From the NCBI GenBank assembly GCA_009995225.1, contig JAACPW010000001.1, positions 124,001 through 188,000 on the forward strand: 64,000 nt of DNA, read 5' to 3'. Below are positions 7,899 through 17,008 of the stretch, piece by piece. A program made the position numbers and the translations under genes. Numbering within the stretch: position 1 is the stretch's first letter; every line of letters starts with the position of its first letter. This DNA comes from Sphingomonadales bacterium. GTDB taxonomy: Bacteria > Pseudomonadota > Alphaproteobacteria > Sphingomonadales > Sphingomonadaceae. A model generated the notes under the pieces. That model did not search any database and had not been told where the DNA came from. It saw only the letters and a program-made list of their open reading frames with translations.

Positions 7899-8744
7899 AT
7901 GAACTCACTCAACCTTCACCTGGTATCGGATTCGACCGGCGAGACGCTGGAAATGATTGCCAAGGCGGCCTTGGCGCAGTTCGATAACCCGGCAGTAAAC
8001 CGCCATTTCTGGCCGATGGTGCGCTCGTTGCAACATCTTGACCGGATCGTGCCCGATCTCGCCGCGCATCCTGGCCTTGTGTTTTATACGCTGGTGAATC
8101 CGGAAACCCGCAAGCGGCTGGAAGAGCATTGTCGCCATCTGGGCCTGCCGGCGGTGCCGGTCCTCGATCAGGTGACAGCCGCGCTGGAGGCGCAGTTGGG
8201 GCAGGAGGCGCATGGTCGCCCCGGCCGCCAGCACACGATGGACGAAAACTATTTCAAGCGGGTGGATGCGATCCAGTACACCATCGCGCACGATGACGGG
8301 CTTGCCCACGAGGATTGGGAGGAGGCCGATATTGTTCTGGCCGGAGTGTCGCGGTCCTCCAAGACCCCGACCAGCATCTATCTGGCCAATCGCGGCTACA
8401 AGGTCGCCAATATTCCGCTGGTGGTGGAAAGCCCGCCGCCCAAGGCACTCTACGGTTTGCGGCACCCGCTGGTGGTGGGGTTGACCACCAGCCCCGAACG
8501 GTTGGTGCAAATCCGCCGCAACCGCTTGCTATCGCTGAACGAGGCAACGGAAACGGCCTATGTCGATAATGACTTCGTCAAGGCCGAACTTCAATTCGCC
8601 CGGCGGATGTTTGCCGATCATGGCTGGCCTGTGATCGACGTCACCCGTCGCTCGATCGAGGAAACCGCAGCGGCGATCATCCGCCTGGCGCAGGAGCGTG
8701 AACGCAAGCCCGCGAGCGAAGGCGGGGTGGGTAAGCCGATATGA
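7899..8744 (+). CDS. DUF299 regulatory protein: PEP synthase / pyruvate phosphate dikinase kinase-phosphorylase (PPSR)
   Basis: Cytoplasmic ADP-dependent kinase and Pi-dependent phosphorylase that switches PEP synthase or pyruvate, phosphate dikinase off and on. The nucleotide-binding P-loop GVSRSSKT is at 149-156 and the N-terminal VSDSTGETLE block is typical. Length 281 aa. The frame is open far upstream into the origin gap, but MNSLNLHLVSDSTGE at 7899, behind CAGGGACG, is the family start. Its Rickettsia homologue (RP001) and Caulobacter homologue are the first genes on this side of oriC. The stop overlaps maf by four bases. Confidence 0.93.
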   Translation: MNSLNLHLVSDSTGETLEMIAKAALAQFDNPAVNRHFWPMVRSLQHLDRIVPDLAAHPGLVFYTLVNPETRKRLEEHCRHLGLPAVPVLDQVTAALEAQLGQEAHGRPGRQHTMDENYFKRVDAIQYTIAHDDGLAHEDWEEADIVLAGVSRSSKTPTSIYLANRGYKVANIPLVVESPPPKALYGLRHPLVVGLTTSPERLVQIRRNRLLSLNEATETAYVDNDFVKAELQFARRMFADHGWPVIDVTRRSIEETAAAIIRLAQERERKPASEGGVGKPI

Positions 8745-9334
8745 CCAGACCCTTGATCCTCGCCAGCAAATCCGCTTCGCGCCGGGCCATGCTCGATGCG
8801 GCTGGGGTGGCCTATGAAAGCATCCCCGCCGATATTGATGAACGCGCGGTCGAAGCTGGGTTGGAAGGCGCAGCTCCGTCCGAGGTGGCCGAAGCGCTTG
8901 CCGTTGCCAAGGCGGCGGCGGTGGCGGTGCTATCCCCGCAAGCTCTTGTTCTGGGGTCGGATTCGCTGGTCGTTTGTGCAGGGCGGCGGTTCGATAAACC
9001 GCAAACCCGCGACGAAGCCGGCGAGCATCTGCGGTTCTTTTCGGGCAAGGTTATGGAACTCCATTCCGCTGCCGCGCTGGTGTGCGGTGACGGGTGCATC
9101 TGGAGTCACGCCAGCATCGCGCGCCTTCATGTGCGTGAACTCTCGGACGAATTCATCGCGCATTATCTGGACCTTGATTGGCCCGCGATCGGCCACACCG
9201 TAGGCGCCTTTCGCATCGAAGGGCCGGGAGTGCAGCTGTTCGACCGGATCGAAGGTGACCAGTTCACCGTGCTCGGGATGCCGCTGCTGCCCTTGCTTGA
9301 AGCCTTGCGCGAGGAAGGGGTGCTGATCGCATGA
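8741..9334 (+). CDS. maf: Maf-family nucleotide pyrophosphatase
   Basis: House-cleaning enzyme that hydrolyses non-canonical or modified nucleoside triphosphates. LILASKSASRRAML at the N-terminus and LVLGSDSLV around the catalytic Asp are family signatures. Length 197 aa. Which Maf subclass (dTTP/UTP or m7GTP type) is not clear from reading. Its ATG overlaps the DUF299 gene and its stop overlaps aroE, both by four bases, so PPSR-maf-aroE-coaE form a tightly coupled operon reading away from oriC. Confidence 0.93.
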   Translation: MTRPLILASKSASRRAMLDAAGVAYESIPADIDERAVEAGLEGAAPSEVAEALAVAKAAAVAVLSPQALVLGSDSLVVCAGRRFDKPQTRDEAGEHLRFFSGKVMELHSAAALVCGDGCIWSHASIARLHVRELSDEFIAHYLDLDWPAIGHTVGAFRIEGPGVQLFDRIEGDQFTVLGMPLLPLLEALREEGVLIA

Positions 9335-10188
9335 ACCGGCCCTATGCCGAGGTGATCGGCGACCCGATTGCCCAGTCAAAATCGCCGAAGATCCATAATT
9401 TCTGGCTTGGCAAGCTGGGGATCGATGCCGAGTACCGGGCCTGCCATATCCGTCCAGAAGAACTGGCCGATTATTTCGCCGCACGGCAGGACGACCTTGC
9501 CTGGCGGGGATGCAATGTCACCATGCCGCACAAGCAAGCGGTCATCCCTCTGCTCCACTCCGTCGAAGCGCCTGCCGACACCATCGGCGCGGTCAACACG
9601 ATCTATCCTGCATTCGACCGGCTGCTTGCAGGGACCAACACGGATGCAAGCGGGTTTCTGGAGCCGCTCAAATCCGATCTTGATCAAACCCACTATTACC
9701 GCATGGCCCGCATCCTTGGCACCGGCGGCGCGGCGCGGGCGATCATTACGGCGCTGGCCGACAAGGGCTTCACCCTGGTGGTGGCCGGGCGCGATCCGGC
9801 CAAGGCGCGCGCGCTGCTCGATGAACTGGCGCCCAAAGGTGAGCATCACGCCATTCACCTGCCCCACTTTGCCGATCCGACGGATTTCGCCTTTGACGAC
9901 CGTGAGGCTTGCCTCGATCTCGTCATCAACGCGTCGTCGCTGGGGATGCAGGGCCAGCCGCCACTCGTCTTCGACTGGAGTCATGCACCGCCCGGCAGCA
10001 TTGCCTACGACGTTGTCACTGCCCCGCTCGATACGCCGTTCCTGCAGGGCGCGCGGACCAAGGGATTTTCTACCATCGACGGGTTGTCGATGCTGATCGG
10101 GCAAGCGGCGGCAGCGTTTGCCCTGTTCTTCGGCCAACCTGCCCCGCGCGAACACGACGCCGAACTGCGCGCGATCCTGGCATCATGA
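9331..10188 (+). CDS. aroE: shikimate 5-dehydrogenase
   Basis: NADPH-dependent reduction of 3-dehydroshikimate in chorismate synthesis. The shikimate-binding SKSP motif, catalytic Lys in NVTMPHK and Asp in GTNTDASGF are present, followed by a Rossmann fold whose glycine-rich loop reads GTGGAARA. Length 285 aa. Four-base overlaps on both sides couple it to maf and coaE. Confidence 0.96.
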   Translation: MNRPYAEVIGDPIAQSKSPKIHNFWLGKLGIDAEYRACHIRPEELADYFAARQDDLAWRGCNVTMPHKQAVIPLLHSVEAPADTIGAVNTIYPAFDRLLAGTNTDASGFLEPLKSDLDQTHYYRMARILGTGGAARAIITALADKGFTLVVAGRDPAKARALLDELAPKGEHHAIHLPHFADPTDFAFDDREACLDLVINASSLGMQGQPPLVFDWSHAPPGSIAYDVVTAPLDTPFLQGARTKGFSTIDGLSMLIGQAAAAFALFFGQPAPREHDAELRAILAS

Positions 10189-10769
10189 CCAAACCGAAAA
10201 TCATCGGCCTCACCGGTTCGATCGGGATGGGCAAATCCACGGTTGCGGCGATGTTCACAGAGGCAGGCATCCCGGTGTTTGACGCCGATGCCGAGGTGCG
10301 CCGTCTTCAAGGGCCGGGCGGTGAACTTGTCTCCGCCATCGAAGCCGCCTTCCCCGGATCGACCGGGCCGGACGGGGTCGACCGCGACCGGCTGGGCAAA
10401 CAGGTCTTTGCCGACAAGGCGGCCCTGGCGCGGCTGGAGGCCATCGTCCACCCTGCCGTGGCCGCACGGCGGGTCGCCTTTCTTGAAACCCATCACGACA
10501 AGCGCGCGGTCGTGTTCGACATTCCCTTGCTGTTCGAGCGCGGCGGGCACGAGGCGGTGGACCTGGTCGTCGTCGTCTCCGCACCCGAGGCGGTTCAGCG
10601 CGCCCGCGTGCTCGTGCGCCCCGGTATGACGCCTGAAAAATTCGCGCACATCTTCGGCCTACAACTCCACGATAGCCACAAGCGCGAGCGCGCCCATCAT
10701 ATCATCGACACCGGCACCAGCCTCGATGAAACCCGCGCGCAGGTGGTGGCGCTGATTGCGTCGATTTGA
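10185..10769 (+). CDS. coaE: dephospho-CoA kinase
   Basis: Last step of coenzyme A synthesis. The P-loop GSIGMGKS is at residues 11-18, with the substrate-binding FDADAEVR and the lid region QRARVLVRPGMT. 194 aa. The start ATG overlaps the aroE stop (ATGA); the longer open frame upstream is an aroE shadow. Confidence 0.96.
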   Translation: MTKPKIIGLTGSIGMGKSTVAAMFTEAGIPVFDADAEVRRLQGPGGELVSAIEAAFPGSTGPDGVDRDRLGKQVFADKAALARLEAIVHPAVAARRVAFLETHHDKRAVVFDIPLLFERGGHEAVDLVVVVSAPEAVQRARVLVRPGMTPEKFAHIFGLQLHDSHKRERAHHIIDTGTSLDETRAQVVALIASI

Positions 10770-10832
10770 TTGCGCCATTTTGATGAAAGGCGCCTCTTGC
10801 AAGTCCCGGGACTTGGGCAGATAGTCATACGA

Positions 10833-11549
10833 ATGGCGGCTCAGACACGCGAAATCATTTTCGACACGGAAACCACCGGGCTCGATCCCAAGACCGGGGA
10901 CCGCATGGTGGAAATCGGCTGCATCGAGATGATCGGCCGAGTCGAAACGGGCCGCAGCTTTCATGCCTATTTCAACCCCGATCGCGACATGCCGCCCGAA
11001 GCCGAGCGCGTTCACGGCCTCAGCGCCGCGTTCCTTTATACCAAGCCGCGGTTTGCCGAAACGGCAGTGGAGCTGCTCGCATTTCTGGGCGATTCGCCGT
11101 TGGTCGCGCACAATGCCAGCTTCGATTTCGGCTTTCTCAACAACGAACTGGAGCGCGCCGGACACGATCCGATCAGCCTTGACCGGATGATCGATACGGT
11201 CGCCCTCGCCCGCAAGAAGCATCCCGGTGCCAAGCTCAGCCTCGATGCGCTGTGCACCCGTTACGGGATCGACCGCAGTCACCGTGTGAAGCACGGCGCG
11301 TTGCTCGATGCCGAATTGCTCGCGCAGGTCTATGTCGAACTCACCGGCGGACGCCAGATCGGACTCGGTCTGACTGCGCTCGATCCCGCAGCGGATCTGA
11401 CCGCCCCGCCTTCCGCCAATGCGCCCTGGCACCGGCCTGTGGCCGACAAGCCCCGGCGCGAACCCCGCTCTCATATGGCCAGTCCGGAGGAACTGGACCG
11501 TCACCGCGCTTTCATCGGCGGCATCGCCGACGCGATCTGGATCCGCTGA
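10833..11549 (+). CDS. dnaQ: DNA polymerase III epsilon subunit (3'-5' proofreading exonuclease)
   Basis: DEDDh exonuclease of the replicative polymerase. Exo I is FDTETTGLDP (Asp11, Glu13), Exo II is around VAHNASFDFGFL, and the Exo III His-Asp pair is in KHGALLDAELLA. A polar C-terminal tail (about 185-238) is expected to bind the alpha subunit. The ATG at 10833 gives MAAQTREIIF; a TTG directly after the coaE stop would add 21 unlikely residues. Length 238 aa. In Caulobacter dnaQ occupies the same position relative to oriC. Confidence 0.95.
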   Translation: MAAQTREIIFDTETTGLDPKTGDRMVEIGCIEMIGRVETGRSFHAYFNPDRDMPPEAERVHGLSAAFLYTKPRFAETAVELLAFLGDSPLVAHNASFDFGFLNNELERAGHDPISLDRMIDTVALARKKHPGAKLSLDALCTRYGIDRSHRVKHGALLDAELLAQVYVELTGGRQIGLGLTALDPAADLTAPPSANAPWHRPVADKPRREPRSHMASPEELDRHRAFIGGIADAIWIR

Positions 11550-11614
11550 TACCTTTGGCGCAAGGCCCACATCATCACCTTCGATCCTCAGCTTCAACAG
11601 GAGGACTACATCAC

Positions 11615-12181
11615 ATGGATATTCGGATTTCGGGCCACCAGATGGATACCGGGGCTGCGCTTCAGGAGCACGCCTCTGACCGGCTCACTGCGGTTGTCGA
11701 AAAGTATTTCGACCGGGCACTGTCCAGTCACGTCACCTTCGGCAAGGCCCCGGCCGGCGCTTTCAGCTGCGATATCGTCACGCATGTCACGCAGGGCTTG
11801 ATCCTGAAAGCGCAAGGCTCAGCGCAGGACGCGCATGTCGCCTTTGACGATGCCCTCGCCAAGATCGAAAAGCAGCTGCGCCGTTACAAACGCCGCCTCA
11901 CCGATCGCCGTCAGGAGGCCGATCACGCGCGCGGCGAGGAAGAAGCCGCCTACACCATCTTCGCGGTTGAGGAGGATGAAGAAGACGAAGTGATCGCCGA
12001 TGCCCCGCTGGTGATCGCGGAAACCCGTGTCGACGTCCCCACTGCCAGTGTCGCCGATGCGGTGATGATGCTCGACCTCCGGAACACCGGCGCACTGTTT
12101 TTCAAAAACGCTGGCACCGGGCGTCATAATATGGTCTATCGACGCGCCGATGGCTCGATCGGTTGGGTTGAGCCAAAATGA
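11615..12181 (+). CDS. hpf: ribosome hibernation promoting factor, long form
   Basis: Binds the 30S decoding region and pairs ribosomes in stationary phase. An N-terminal S30AE/YfiA domain (MDIRISGHQMDTGAAL, residues 1-105) is joined by an acidic linker (EEDEEDE) to the C-terminal dimerisation domain, where MMLDLRNTGALFFKNAGTGR is typical. 188 aa, the long form usual in alphaproteobacteria. GGAGG lies about ten bases before the ATG. ptsN follows after 160 bp, a common hpf-ptsN pairing. Confidence 0.94.
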   Translation: MDIRISGHQMDTGAALQEHASDRLTAVVEKYFDRALSSHVTFGKAPAGAFSCDIVTHVTQGLILKAQGSAQDAHVAFDDALAKIEKQLRRYKRRLTDRRQEADHARGEEEAAYTIFAVEEDEEDEVIADAPLVIAETRVDVPTASVADAVMMLDLRNTGALFFKNAGTGRHNMVYRRADGSIGWVEPK

Positions 12182-12341
12182 GCCCCGACACTGCGGTTGC
12201 CGTAACGGCAGATATCGCAGTAACAAGGCCCAGGCAGCGGAAGCAGGAGGGGGCTCCGTCCCGTTCCGGCATGCCTCAAATGGCACGCCCGGATCGGATC
12301 TTCGCCACCAAAGCGCGCGCGCAATCGGGATTTTCGCAGAC

Positions 12342-12803
12342 ATGGATGTCAATCTGGCTCTTTCACCGCAGGCGATTGCGTTTGCCCGGATCGACACCAA
12401 GTCCAAGGTGCTTGTCCACATGGCCCAACTGCTGAGCGCGGCTTACGGGCTGGAGAAAGGCGACGTGCTGGAATCGCTCGAGGCCCGCGAAGCTCTCGGC
12501 AGCACCGGGTTTGGACGCGGCGTCGCAATCCCGCATTGCCGGTCGAAGGATGTACACCGCCCGTCGCTGGCAATGATCCGGCTGGAATCGCCGGTCGACT
12601 TCGCCGCCGCCGATGCGCGGCCGGTGACTTTGGTGTGCGGCCTCGTCTCGCCCGAAAACGCCGGGGCGACACACCTTCACGCGCTCGCGGCGATTTCGCG
12701 GCTGACGCGCGATGACATGCTGCTCCAGATGCTCGCCGACGCGCCCGATACCGATGCGGCCTACGCGCTGCTGACTAACCAGTTCCTGCGCGACGCGGCC
12801 TGA
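12342..12803 (+). CDS. ptsN: PTS IIA-like nitrogen-regulatory protein PtsN (EIIA-Ntr)
   Basis: Phospho-acceptor of the nitrogen PTS, with regulatory rather than transport roles. The phosphorylated His is His65 in GVAIPHCR. Length 153 aa. The frame extends about 64 codons upstream, but MDVNLALSPQAIAF at 12342 is where homology-like sequence begins. The 160 bp before it contain no other gene; I see only a short inverted repeat TGCCGTTACGGCA. Confidence 0.92.
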   Translation: MDVNLALSPQAIAFARIDTKSKVLVHMAQLLSAAYGLEKGDVLESLEAREALGSTGFGRGVAIPHCRSKDVHRPSLAMIRLESPVDFAAADARPVTLVCGLVSPENAGATHLHALAAISRLTRDDMLLQMLADAPDTDAAYALLTNQFLRDAA

Positions 12804-12820
12804 TCTTCGCGGAACCTTTG

Positions 12821-13300
12821 ATGGCAGGCAGTGACGATTTTTCTTCGGCACGCGGGGCGCAGCAGCATTACCGCGCGCTGGAGCGGCTGTATGCCTCGGC
12901 CCCGGTCAACGGCAAGTTCGCCAGCACGCTCGACATTCCGGGCGAAGGTCAGTCTCGACTGCGCTTCACCATCACGCCTGAGGATTACCACGCGGCGGGC
13001 GCTGCTCACGGCACGATCTATTTCAAGATGCTCGACGATGCGGCCTTTTATGCCGCCAATTCGCTGGTGACGGACCGATTTTTGCTGACGACCAGTTTCA
13101 ATCTGTTCTTCAGCAAGCCGGTGCGCGCCGGGATCGTGGTTGCGGAAGGGCGCTGGGTCAGCGGCCGTCGCCGGGTGTTTGTGGCCGAAGCGCGGCTGGT
13201 GGACGAAGCAGGCGACGAGATCGGGCGCGGCACGGGCACCTTCATGCGTTCCCGCATCCCGCTGTCCGGCTTGCCGGGTTATGCTGTGGACGGCCTGTGA
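12821..13300 (+). CDS. PaaI-type hotdog-fold thioesterase
   Basis: Predicted acyl-CoA thioesterase of 159 aa. The hotdog core is seen in AAGAAHGTIYFKMLDDAAFYAAN (the HG-x-x-x-x-x-x-D catalytic segment) and LTTSFNLFFSKPVRAG. The substrate is unknown. It starts 17 bp after ptsN and ends one base before the next gene, so it may belong to that transcript. Confidence 0.85.
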   Translation: MAGSDDFSSARGAQQHYRALERLYASAPVNGKFASTLDIPGEGQSRLRFTITPEDYHAAGAAHGTIYFKMLDDAAFYAANSLVTDRFLLTTSFNLFFSKPVRAGIVVAEGRWVSGRRRVFVAEARLVDEAGDEIGRGTGTFMRSRIPLSGLPGYAVDGL

Positions 13301-13301
13301 C

Positions 13302-13643
13302 ATGACGGGCCGCCTGGCGGCGCATGTTGAAGCCAGCGCCATTCTGCGTCTGGCCGAGTCGCACAGTGGCTATGGCATGGTGCTGGCCAAAGGTGAGCAT
13401 GATGCTGGGACGATTCTTCTGGTAATGCTGTGTCGCGGCGTGGGGCCTACGCTTTACGAAAGAATGCCGCAACGCGACGGATCACGCCTTTTTGTTGCCA
13501 CAAAAAAAGAAGACGCTGAAAACAAGCGGGAATTTTCAGAGTATCTGACCCGCCGACGGCATCAGGACACCGATTTATGGCTAATTGAGGTGGATATCGC
13601 GGATCCTGAACGGTTCGTCGCGGTCATCAACGATTTGCGTTGA
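13302..13643 (+). CDS. DUF1491 family protein
   Basis: Conserved alphaproteobacterial protein of 113 aa of unknown function. The family pattern is an N-terminal VEASAILRLAES helix, a strand ILLVMLCRG and a C-terminal RRHQDTDLWLIEVDIADPERF. No membrane segment. The ATG at 13302 lies one base after the thioesterase stop. The following 189 bp (13644-13832) hold no gene that I can see. Confidence 0.8.
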   Translation: MTGRLAAHVEASAILRLAESHSGYGMVLAKGEHDAGTILLVMLCRGVGPTLYERMPQRDGSRLFVATKKEDAENKREFSEYLTRRRHQDTDLWLIEVDIADPERFVAVINDLR

Positions 13644-13832
13644 CGTAAAGGGCAGCCAAGCTAACGGCGCCGCTCAATTCCTCGCGCAGGCTGACAGGGC
13701 GGCAATACGGCCACATCCTTCAGCACGCAGACGGGGAGCGGCCGGCAGGCTTCTTGAACCCCCTAACCGCATTGGTCTGGAAAAGGTTCCATCCTGCGTC
13801 TGTGCTCGCTCACCGCTCAATTGGTTGAGTTA

Positions 13833-14480
13833 ATGAGTCGCAAGACTGCTACAATTTTTGCGATTGCGGGTCTCGCCGTCGCTACGACAATGGTTCCCAG
13901 CGGCCGCAATGCCGCTGCCCTGGCGCAAGCCGCCACCCAGCAGCTCACCCTTCCCGTTCCGGTTGAACAGGTCGAGCTGGTTCCCGAAGCCGTCACATTC
14001 GTGTCGGAGCCGGTGGTGCAGCCTCTCCCCGAACAACAGCCCGAACCCATTCTGACTGAAGCCGGGTCGCTGCCCGAACTGGTCCGCATGGTTGGCACCG
14101 ACGCGCCGATGGACGAACAGCTGCGCTGCCTTGCAGGGGCGGTCTATTTCGAAGCCCGGGGTGAGCCACTGGCAGGTCAGCTGGCGGTCGCCCAGGTTAT
14201 CATCAACCGTTCCGAAGACAGGCGCTTCCCGCGGAGCTATTGCGGTGTTGTCGCGCAGCCTGGACAGTTTTCCTTCATGCGCGGCAGCCGGATGCCCGCC
14301 CCCCGCACTGGCACGGCCGCATGGGATCGGGCCATCGCAGTCGCCCAGATCGCCCATCAGGGCCTGTGGGAATCCGAAGCCGGCAATGCCGTATTCTTCC
14401 ACGCCCGCTATGTCAGCCCCGGCTGGAGCCGCACCAAGACGCGGCTTGCCCAGATCGACACCCATATTTTCTATCGTTGA
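13833..14480 (+). CDS. cell wall hydrolase (SleB/Hydrolase_2 family), exported
   Basis: 215 aa. A signal-anchor-like N-terminus (TATIFAIAGLAVATTM) is followed by a Pro/Glu-rich linker (about 40-85) and a SleB-like catalytic domain (100-212) with VYFEARGEPLAGQLAVAQVI and WDRAIAVAQIA. Members cleave peptidoglycan glycan strands. The ATG at 13833 is preferred over a TTG twelve bases upstream. It is the last gene of the rightward run from oriC and is convergent with xthA 12 bp downstream. Confidence 0.9.
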   Translation: MSRKTATIFAIAGLAVATTMVPSGRNAAALAQAATQQLTLPVPVEQVELVPEAVTFVSEPVVQPLPEQQPEPILTEAGSLPELVRMVGTDAPMDEQLRCLAGAVYFEARGEPLAGQLAVAQVIINRSEDRRFPRSYCGVVAQPGQFSFMRGSRMPAPRTGTAAWDRAIAVAQIAHQGLWESEAGNAVFFHARYVSPGWSRTKTRLAQIDTHIFYR

Positions 14481-14492
14481 GGTCGCGCGGGC

Positions 14493-15287
14493 TTAGTCCC
14501 GCAAGGTTACCCAGACAGGCGCGTGATCGCTGGCCTTTTCGCGGCCGCGATGCGCCTTGTCGACGCCGCAGGCCTCCAGTCGGTCTGCGCATTCGGGTGA
14601 CAGCAGGATGTGATCGATCCGGAAGCCATGGTCGCGTTGCCAGGCGCCCGCCTGATAATCCCAATAGGTCCACACGCCGCCGCGCGGGTTGTGGGTGCGC
14701 AAGGCATCGGTCCAGCCATCCGCCAGCATCCGGGCAAAGGCGGCGCGGCTTTCGGGCTGCATCAGCGCGTCGTCCTGCATCGCCTTGACCGACCAGACAT
14801 CGTCATCTTCGGGAATGACATTGAAGTCTCCCAGCACCACGCCGGGAACTTCCTCGTCCCAGATCGCAGCCATGCGTTCGCGTAGCCGCTCCATCCAGGC
14901 CAGCTTGTACGTGAATTTCGGCCCCGGATGGGGATTGCCGTTGGGCAGATACAGGCAGGCGATCCGCACGCCTGAAACATCCGCTTCAAGATAGCGCGCC
15001 TGTTCCTCGTCGCCTTCATTCGGGCTAGGGATGCCCAATCCGCGCTGCACTTCGGTCAGGGTGTGGCCCGCGCGGGTATCCACCAGGATGGCAACGCCGT
15101 TGAAGCTTTTCTGCCCGTGCCAGATCGCCGCATACCCGATCGCCTCGAAATCGGCGGCGGGAAAGCCTTCGTCCTGCGATTTGATCTCTTGCAGGCAAGC
15201 AACCGCAGGGCGGGTGTCTTCCAGCCATTCGAGCAGGCGCGGCAGGCGAGCCTTGATACCGTTGATGTTGAAGGTGGCGATTTTCAT
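14493..15287 (-). CDS. xthA: exodeoxyribonuclease III
   Basis: AP endonuclease and 3'-5' exonuclease of base-excision repair, 264 aa. It opens with MKIATFNINGIKARL, with catalytic Glu in CLQEIKSQ, Asp-Asn in GDFNV and the terminal Asp-His in ASDHAPVWV. It lies 38 bp downstream of the ErpA-like gene on the same strand. Confidence 0.96.
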   Translation of the reverse strand: MKIATFNINGIKARLPRLLEWLEDTRPAVACLQEIKSQDEGFPAADFEAIGYAAIWHGQKSFNGVAILVDTRAGHTLTEVQRGLGIPSPNEGDEEQARYLEADVSGVRIACLYLPNGNPHPGPKFTYKLAWMERLRERMAAIWDEEVPGVVLGDFNVIPEDDDVWSVKAMQDDALMQPESRAAFARMLADGWTDALRTHNPRGGVWTYWDYQAGAWQRDHGFRIDHILLSPECADRLEACGVDKAHRGREKASDHAPVWVTLRD

Positions 15288-15325
15288 GTGCGCCCTGATG
15301 CCGCAAAGCGCGGGCCGGGTCTAAC

Positions 15326-15658
15326 CTAAATCCCGAAGCTCGCCCCGCAACCGCAACCGGCGGCGGCCTGCGGATTTTCGACCTTGAACGCCGCGCCGCC
15401 CAGCGATTCGACGAAGTCCACCGTGCTGCCAGCAATAAGATCCAGGCTCATCGGGTCCACCACCAGCTTGACGCCGTCGGTTTCCGAGATGCTGTCCTCT
15501 GCATCGGGACCATCGGCGAGATCGAACTTGTACTGAAACCCGGAACACCCCCCGCCCTCGACCGCGAGGCGCAGGATTGCCGGACGCGATTGCTTGGCCG
15601 CGATAAAGGCCACGCGCTTGGCGGCGGACGGGGTGAGGATCAGGGGCTGTGCGGTCAT
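15326..15658 (-). CDS. erpA: iron-sulfur cluster insertion protein (ErpA/IscA, A-type carrier)
   Basis: 110 aa A-type carrier that delivers Fe-S clusters to apoproteins. The three ligand Cys are present: Cys38 in GGGCSGF and Cys102/Cys104 in AGCGCGASF at the C-terminus. The exact subtype (ErpA versus IscA) is inferred. It probably shares a transcript with xthA. Confidence 0.92.
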   Translation of the reverse strand: MTAQPLILTPSAAKRVAFIAAKQSRPAILRLAVEGGGCSGFQYKFDLADGPDAEDSISETDGVKLVVDPMSLDLIAGSTVDFVESLGGAAFKVENPQAAAGCGCGASFGI

Positions 15659-15697
15659 CTGATCAATCTAAGGTGCGCAAGGGGGATCCTCAAGCGG

Positions 15698-16129
15698 TCA
15701 GACCGCTTGAATGTAATTGCGCAGCGCATCGGCCTCGTGCTGCACTTCGTCCATCTTGTGTTTCACAAGATCGCCGATCGAGATGAAGGCCACCAGCTTC
15801 CCATCCTCGACCACCGGAAAATGGCGGAACCGGCGGCGGGTCATCAGGCCGAGCGCCTCGTCAATAGTGGTCGACGGTTCGACGGTGACGGCAGGCGAGG
15901 TCATGATCGTTTCGACCGGCTGGTCGAGGCATGTGCCGCCGCTTTCAGCGAGGCAATAGATCACGTCGCGTTCCGACACGATGCCGACCACCTTGCCTTC
16001 GCGCAGCACGGGCAAGGCGCCGATCCGCTTGTTGGCAAGCACGCTAACGGCCTGTGCAACCGGGGTCGCAACGTCGCAGGCGATGATGTCGGATGGGCCG
16101 CGACTGGCGATGATTCGGGCGATGTTCAT
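15698..16129 (-). CDS. tandem CBS-domain protein
   Basis: 143 aa made of two CBS domains (about 8-62 and 74-130): VLANKRIGALPVLREGKVVGIVSERDV and LMTRRRFRHFPVVEDGKLVAFISIGDL. Such stand-alone pairs bind adenine nucleotides and usually sense energy state. No effector domain. The ATG at 16129 has GGGAG in front and is preferred to an upstream ATG that would add 14 residues. Divergent from the membrane protein at 16287. Confidence 0.9.
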   Translation of the reverse strand: MNIARIIASRGPSDIIACDVATPVAQAVSVLANKRIGALPVLREGKVVGIVSERDVIYCLAESGGTCLDQPVETIMTSPAVTVEPSTTIDEALGLMTRRRFRHFPVVEDGKLVAFISIGDLVKHKMDEVQHEADALRNYIQAV

Positions 16130-16286
16130 GACGACTCCCTCTCTCTCAGAACAGGAAGGTGCCATGATCACGGCGAAAAAGCGAATCCGTCCATCGCTTC
16201 ATGCTGTGGCGGGCTTGCACCGCACGTACCGTCCCTTGCAGCTTTCGCGCGTTGCAATGCGGTCAGGTGCAGGCCATGTCAGCGCC

Positions 16287-16598
16287 ATGACGCGCAAATC
16301 TCCGCTCGACGACCCTGCCAATGCCGCCCACGCCTGGGCGCGCTACCGCCAGATCATGAAGGTGCTGCTGGCCGCGACCGTGCTGACAGTGGTTATCGCG
16401 ATGGGCCTGCTGTTTGCCTATAACGGCATGATTTCAGTGCATTTCTATATCGCGGTGGCGCTGGGGATCAGCCTGACGATGCTGCTGGGCGGCGGGTTGA
16501 TGGGGCTGGTGTTCCTCAGCAACGGGACAGGCCACGACGAATCGGTCGACAATCAACTGCCAGGCAAGGACGAATTCTGGTCGCCCAGGGATGATTAG
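16287..16598 (+). CDS. small membrane protein with two transmembrane segments
   Basis: 103 aa with two hydrophobic helices (about 25-45 and 53-76: [20 protein letters not shown] and [20 protein letters not shown]) and a polar C-terminus ending EFWSPRDD. Not assigned to a function. The frame is open far upstream but overlaps the CBS gene's promoter region; ATG 16287 is the best start. Convergent with the ferredoxin-like gene. Confidence 0.7.
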   Translation: MTRKSPLDDPANAAHAWARYRQIMKVLLAATVLTVVIAMGLLFAYNGMISVHFYIAVALGISLTMLLGGGLMGLVFLSNGTGHDESVDNQLPGKDEFWSPRDD

Positions 16599-17008
16599 GC
16601 CGGTGGGTTGAGGCGGTAATCCTCGACCGGAACCCCGCCCACCAGATGTTCCTGAATGATCCGTTCGAGCGCCTCGGGCGTGCAGGAATGGTACCAGACC
16701 CCGTCCGGCCACACGACCGCAACCGGCCCTGCGGCGCAGATCTGCAGGCAATCCGCCTTGGATCGCTGAATGCCCCCGCCCTCCCCGCGCCGGTTGGCGT
16801 CATCACGTTGCGGGCCGACCAACCCCAGTTCCTTCAGGCGTGACTTGAGGAAGCCCCACGATTCCTCCCCCGCCTCGCGCGAACAGCACTTCTGCTTGTC
16901 CGAAATCGCGCACAGCATGATGTGGCGGGTGATTTGCGTGCCCTTGGCCGGGTCGCCGTAATGCTTGGCAAGGGACGTCTGGGCCGAGAGCAGCTCCTGT
17001 CGGCTCAT
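16595..17008 (-). CDS. (2Fe-2S) ferredoxin domain protein
   Basis: 137 aa thioredoxin-like [2Fe-2S] protein. Likely ligand Cys are in [14 protein letters not shown] and [24 protein letters not shown], the pattern of the CbiW/shethna-type ferredoxin fold. Electron partner unknown. Its ATG at 17008 overlaps the stop of the S9 peptidase (ATGA), so the two are translated together; no functional link is obvious. Confidence 0.85.
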   Translation of the reverse strand: MSRQELLSAQTSLAKHYGDPAKGTQITRHIMLCAISDKQKCCSREAGEESWGFLKSRLKELGLVGPQRDDANRRGEGGGIQRSKADCLQICAAGPVAVVWPDGVWYHSCTPEALERIIQEHLVGGVPVEDYRLNPPA

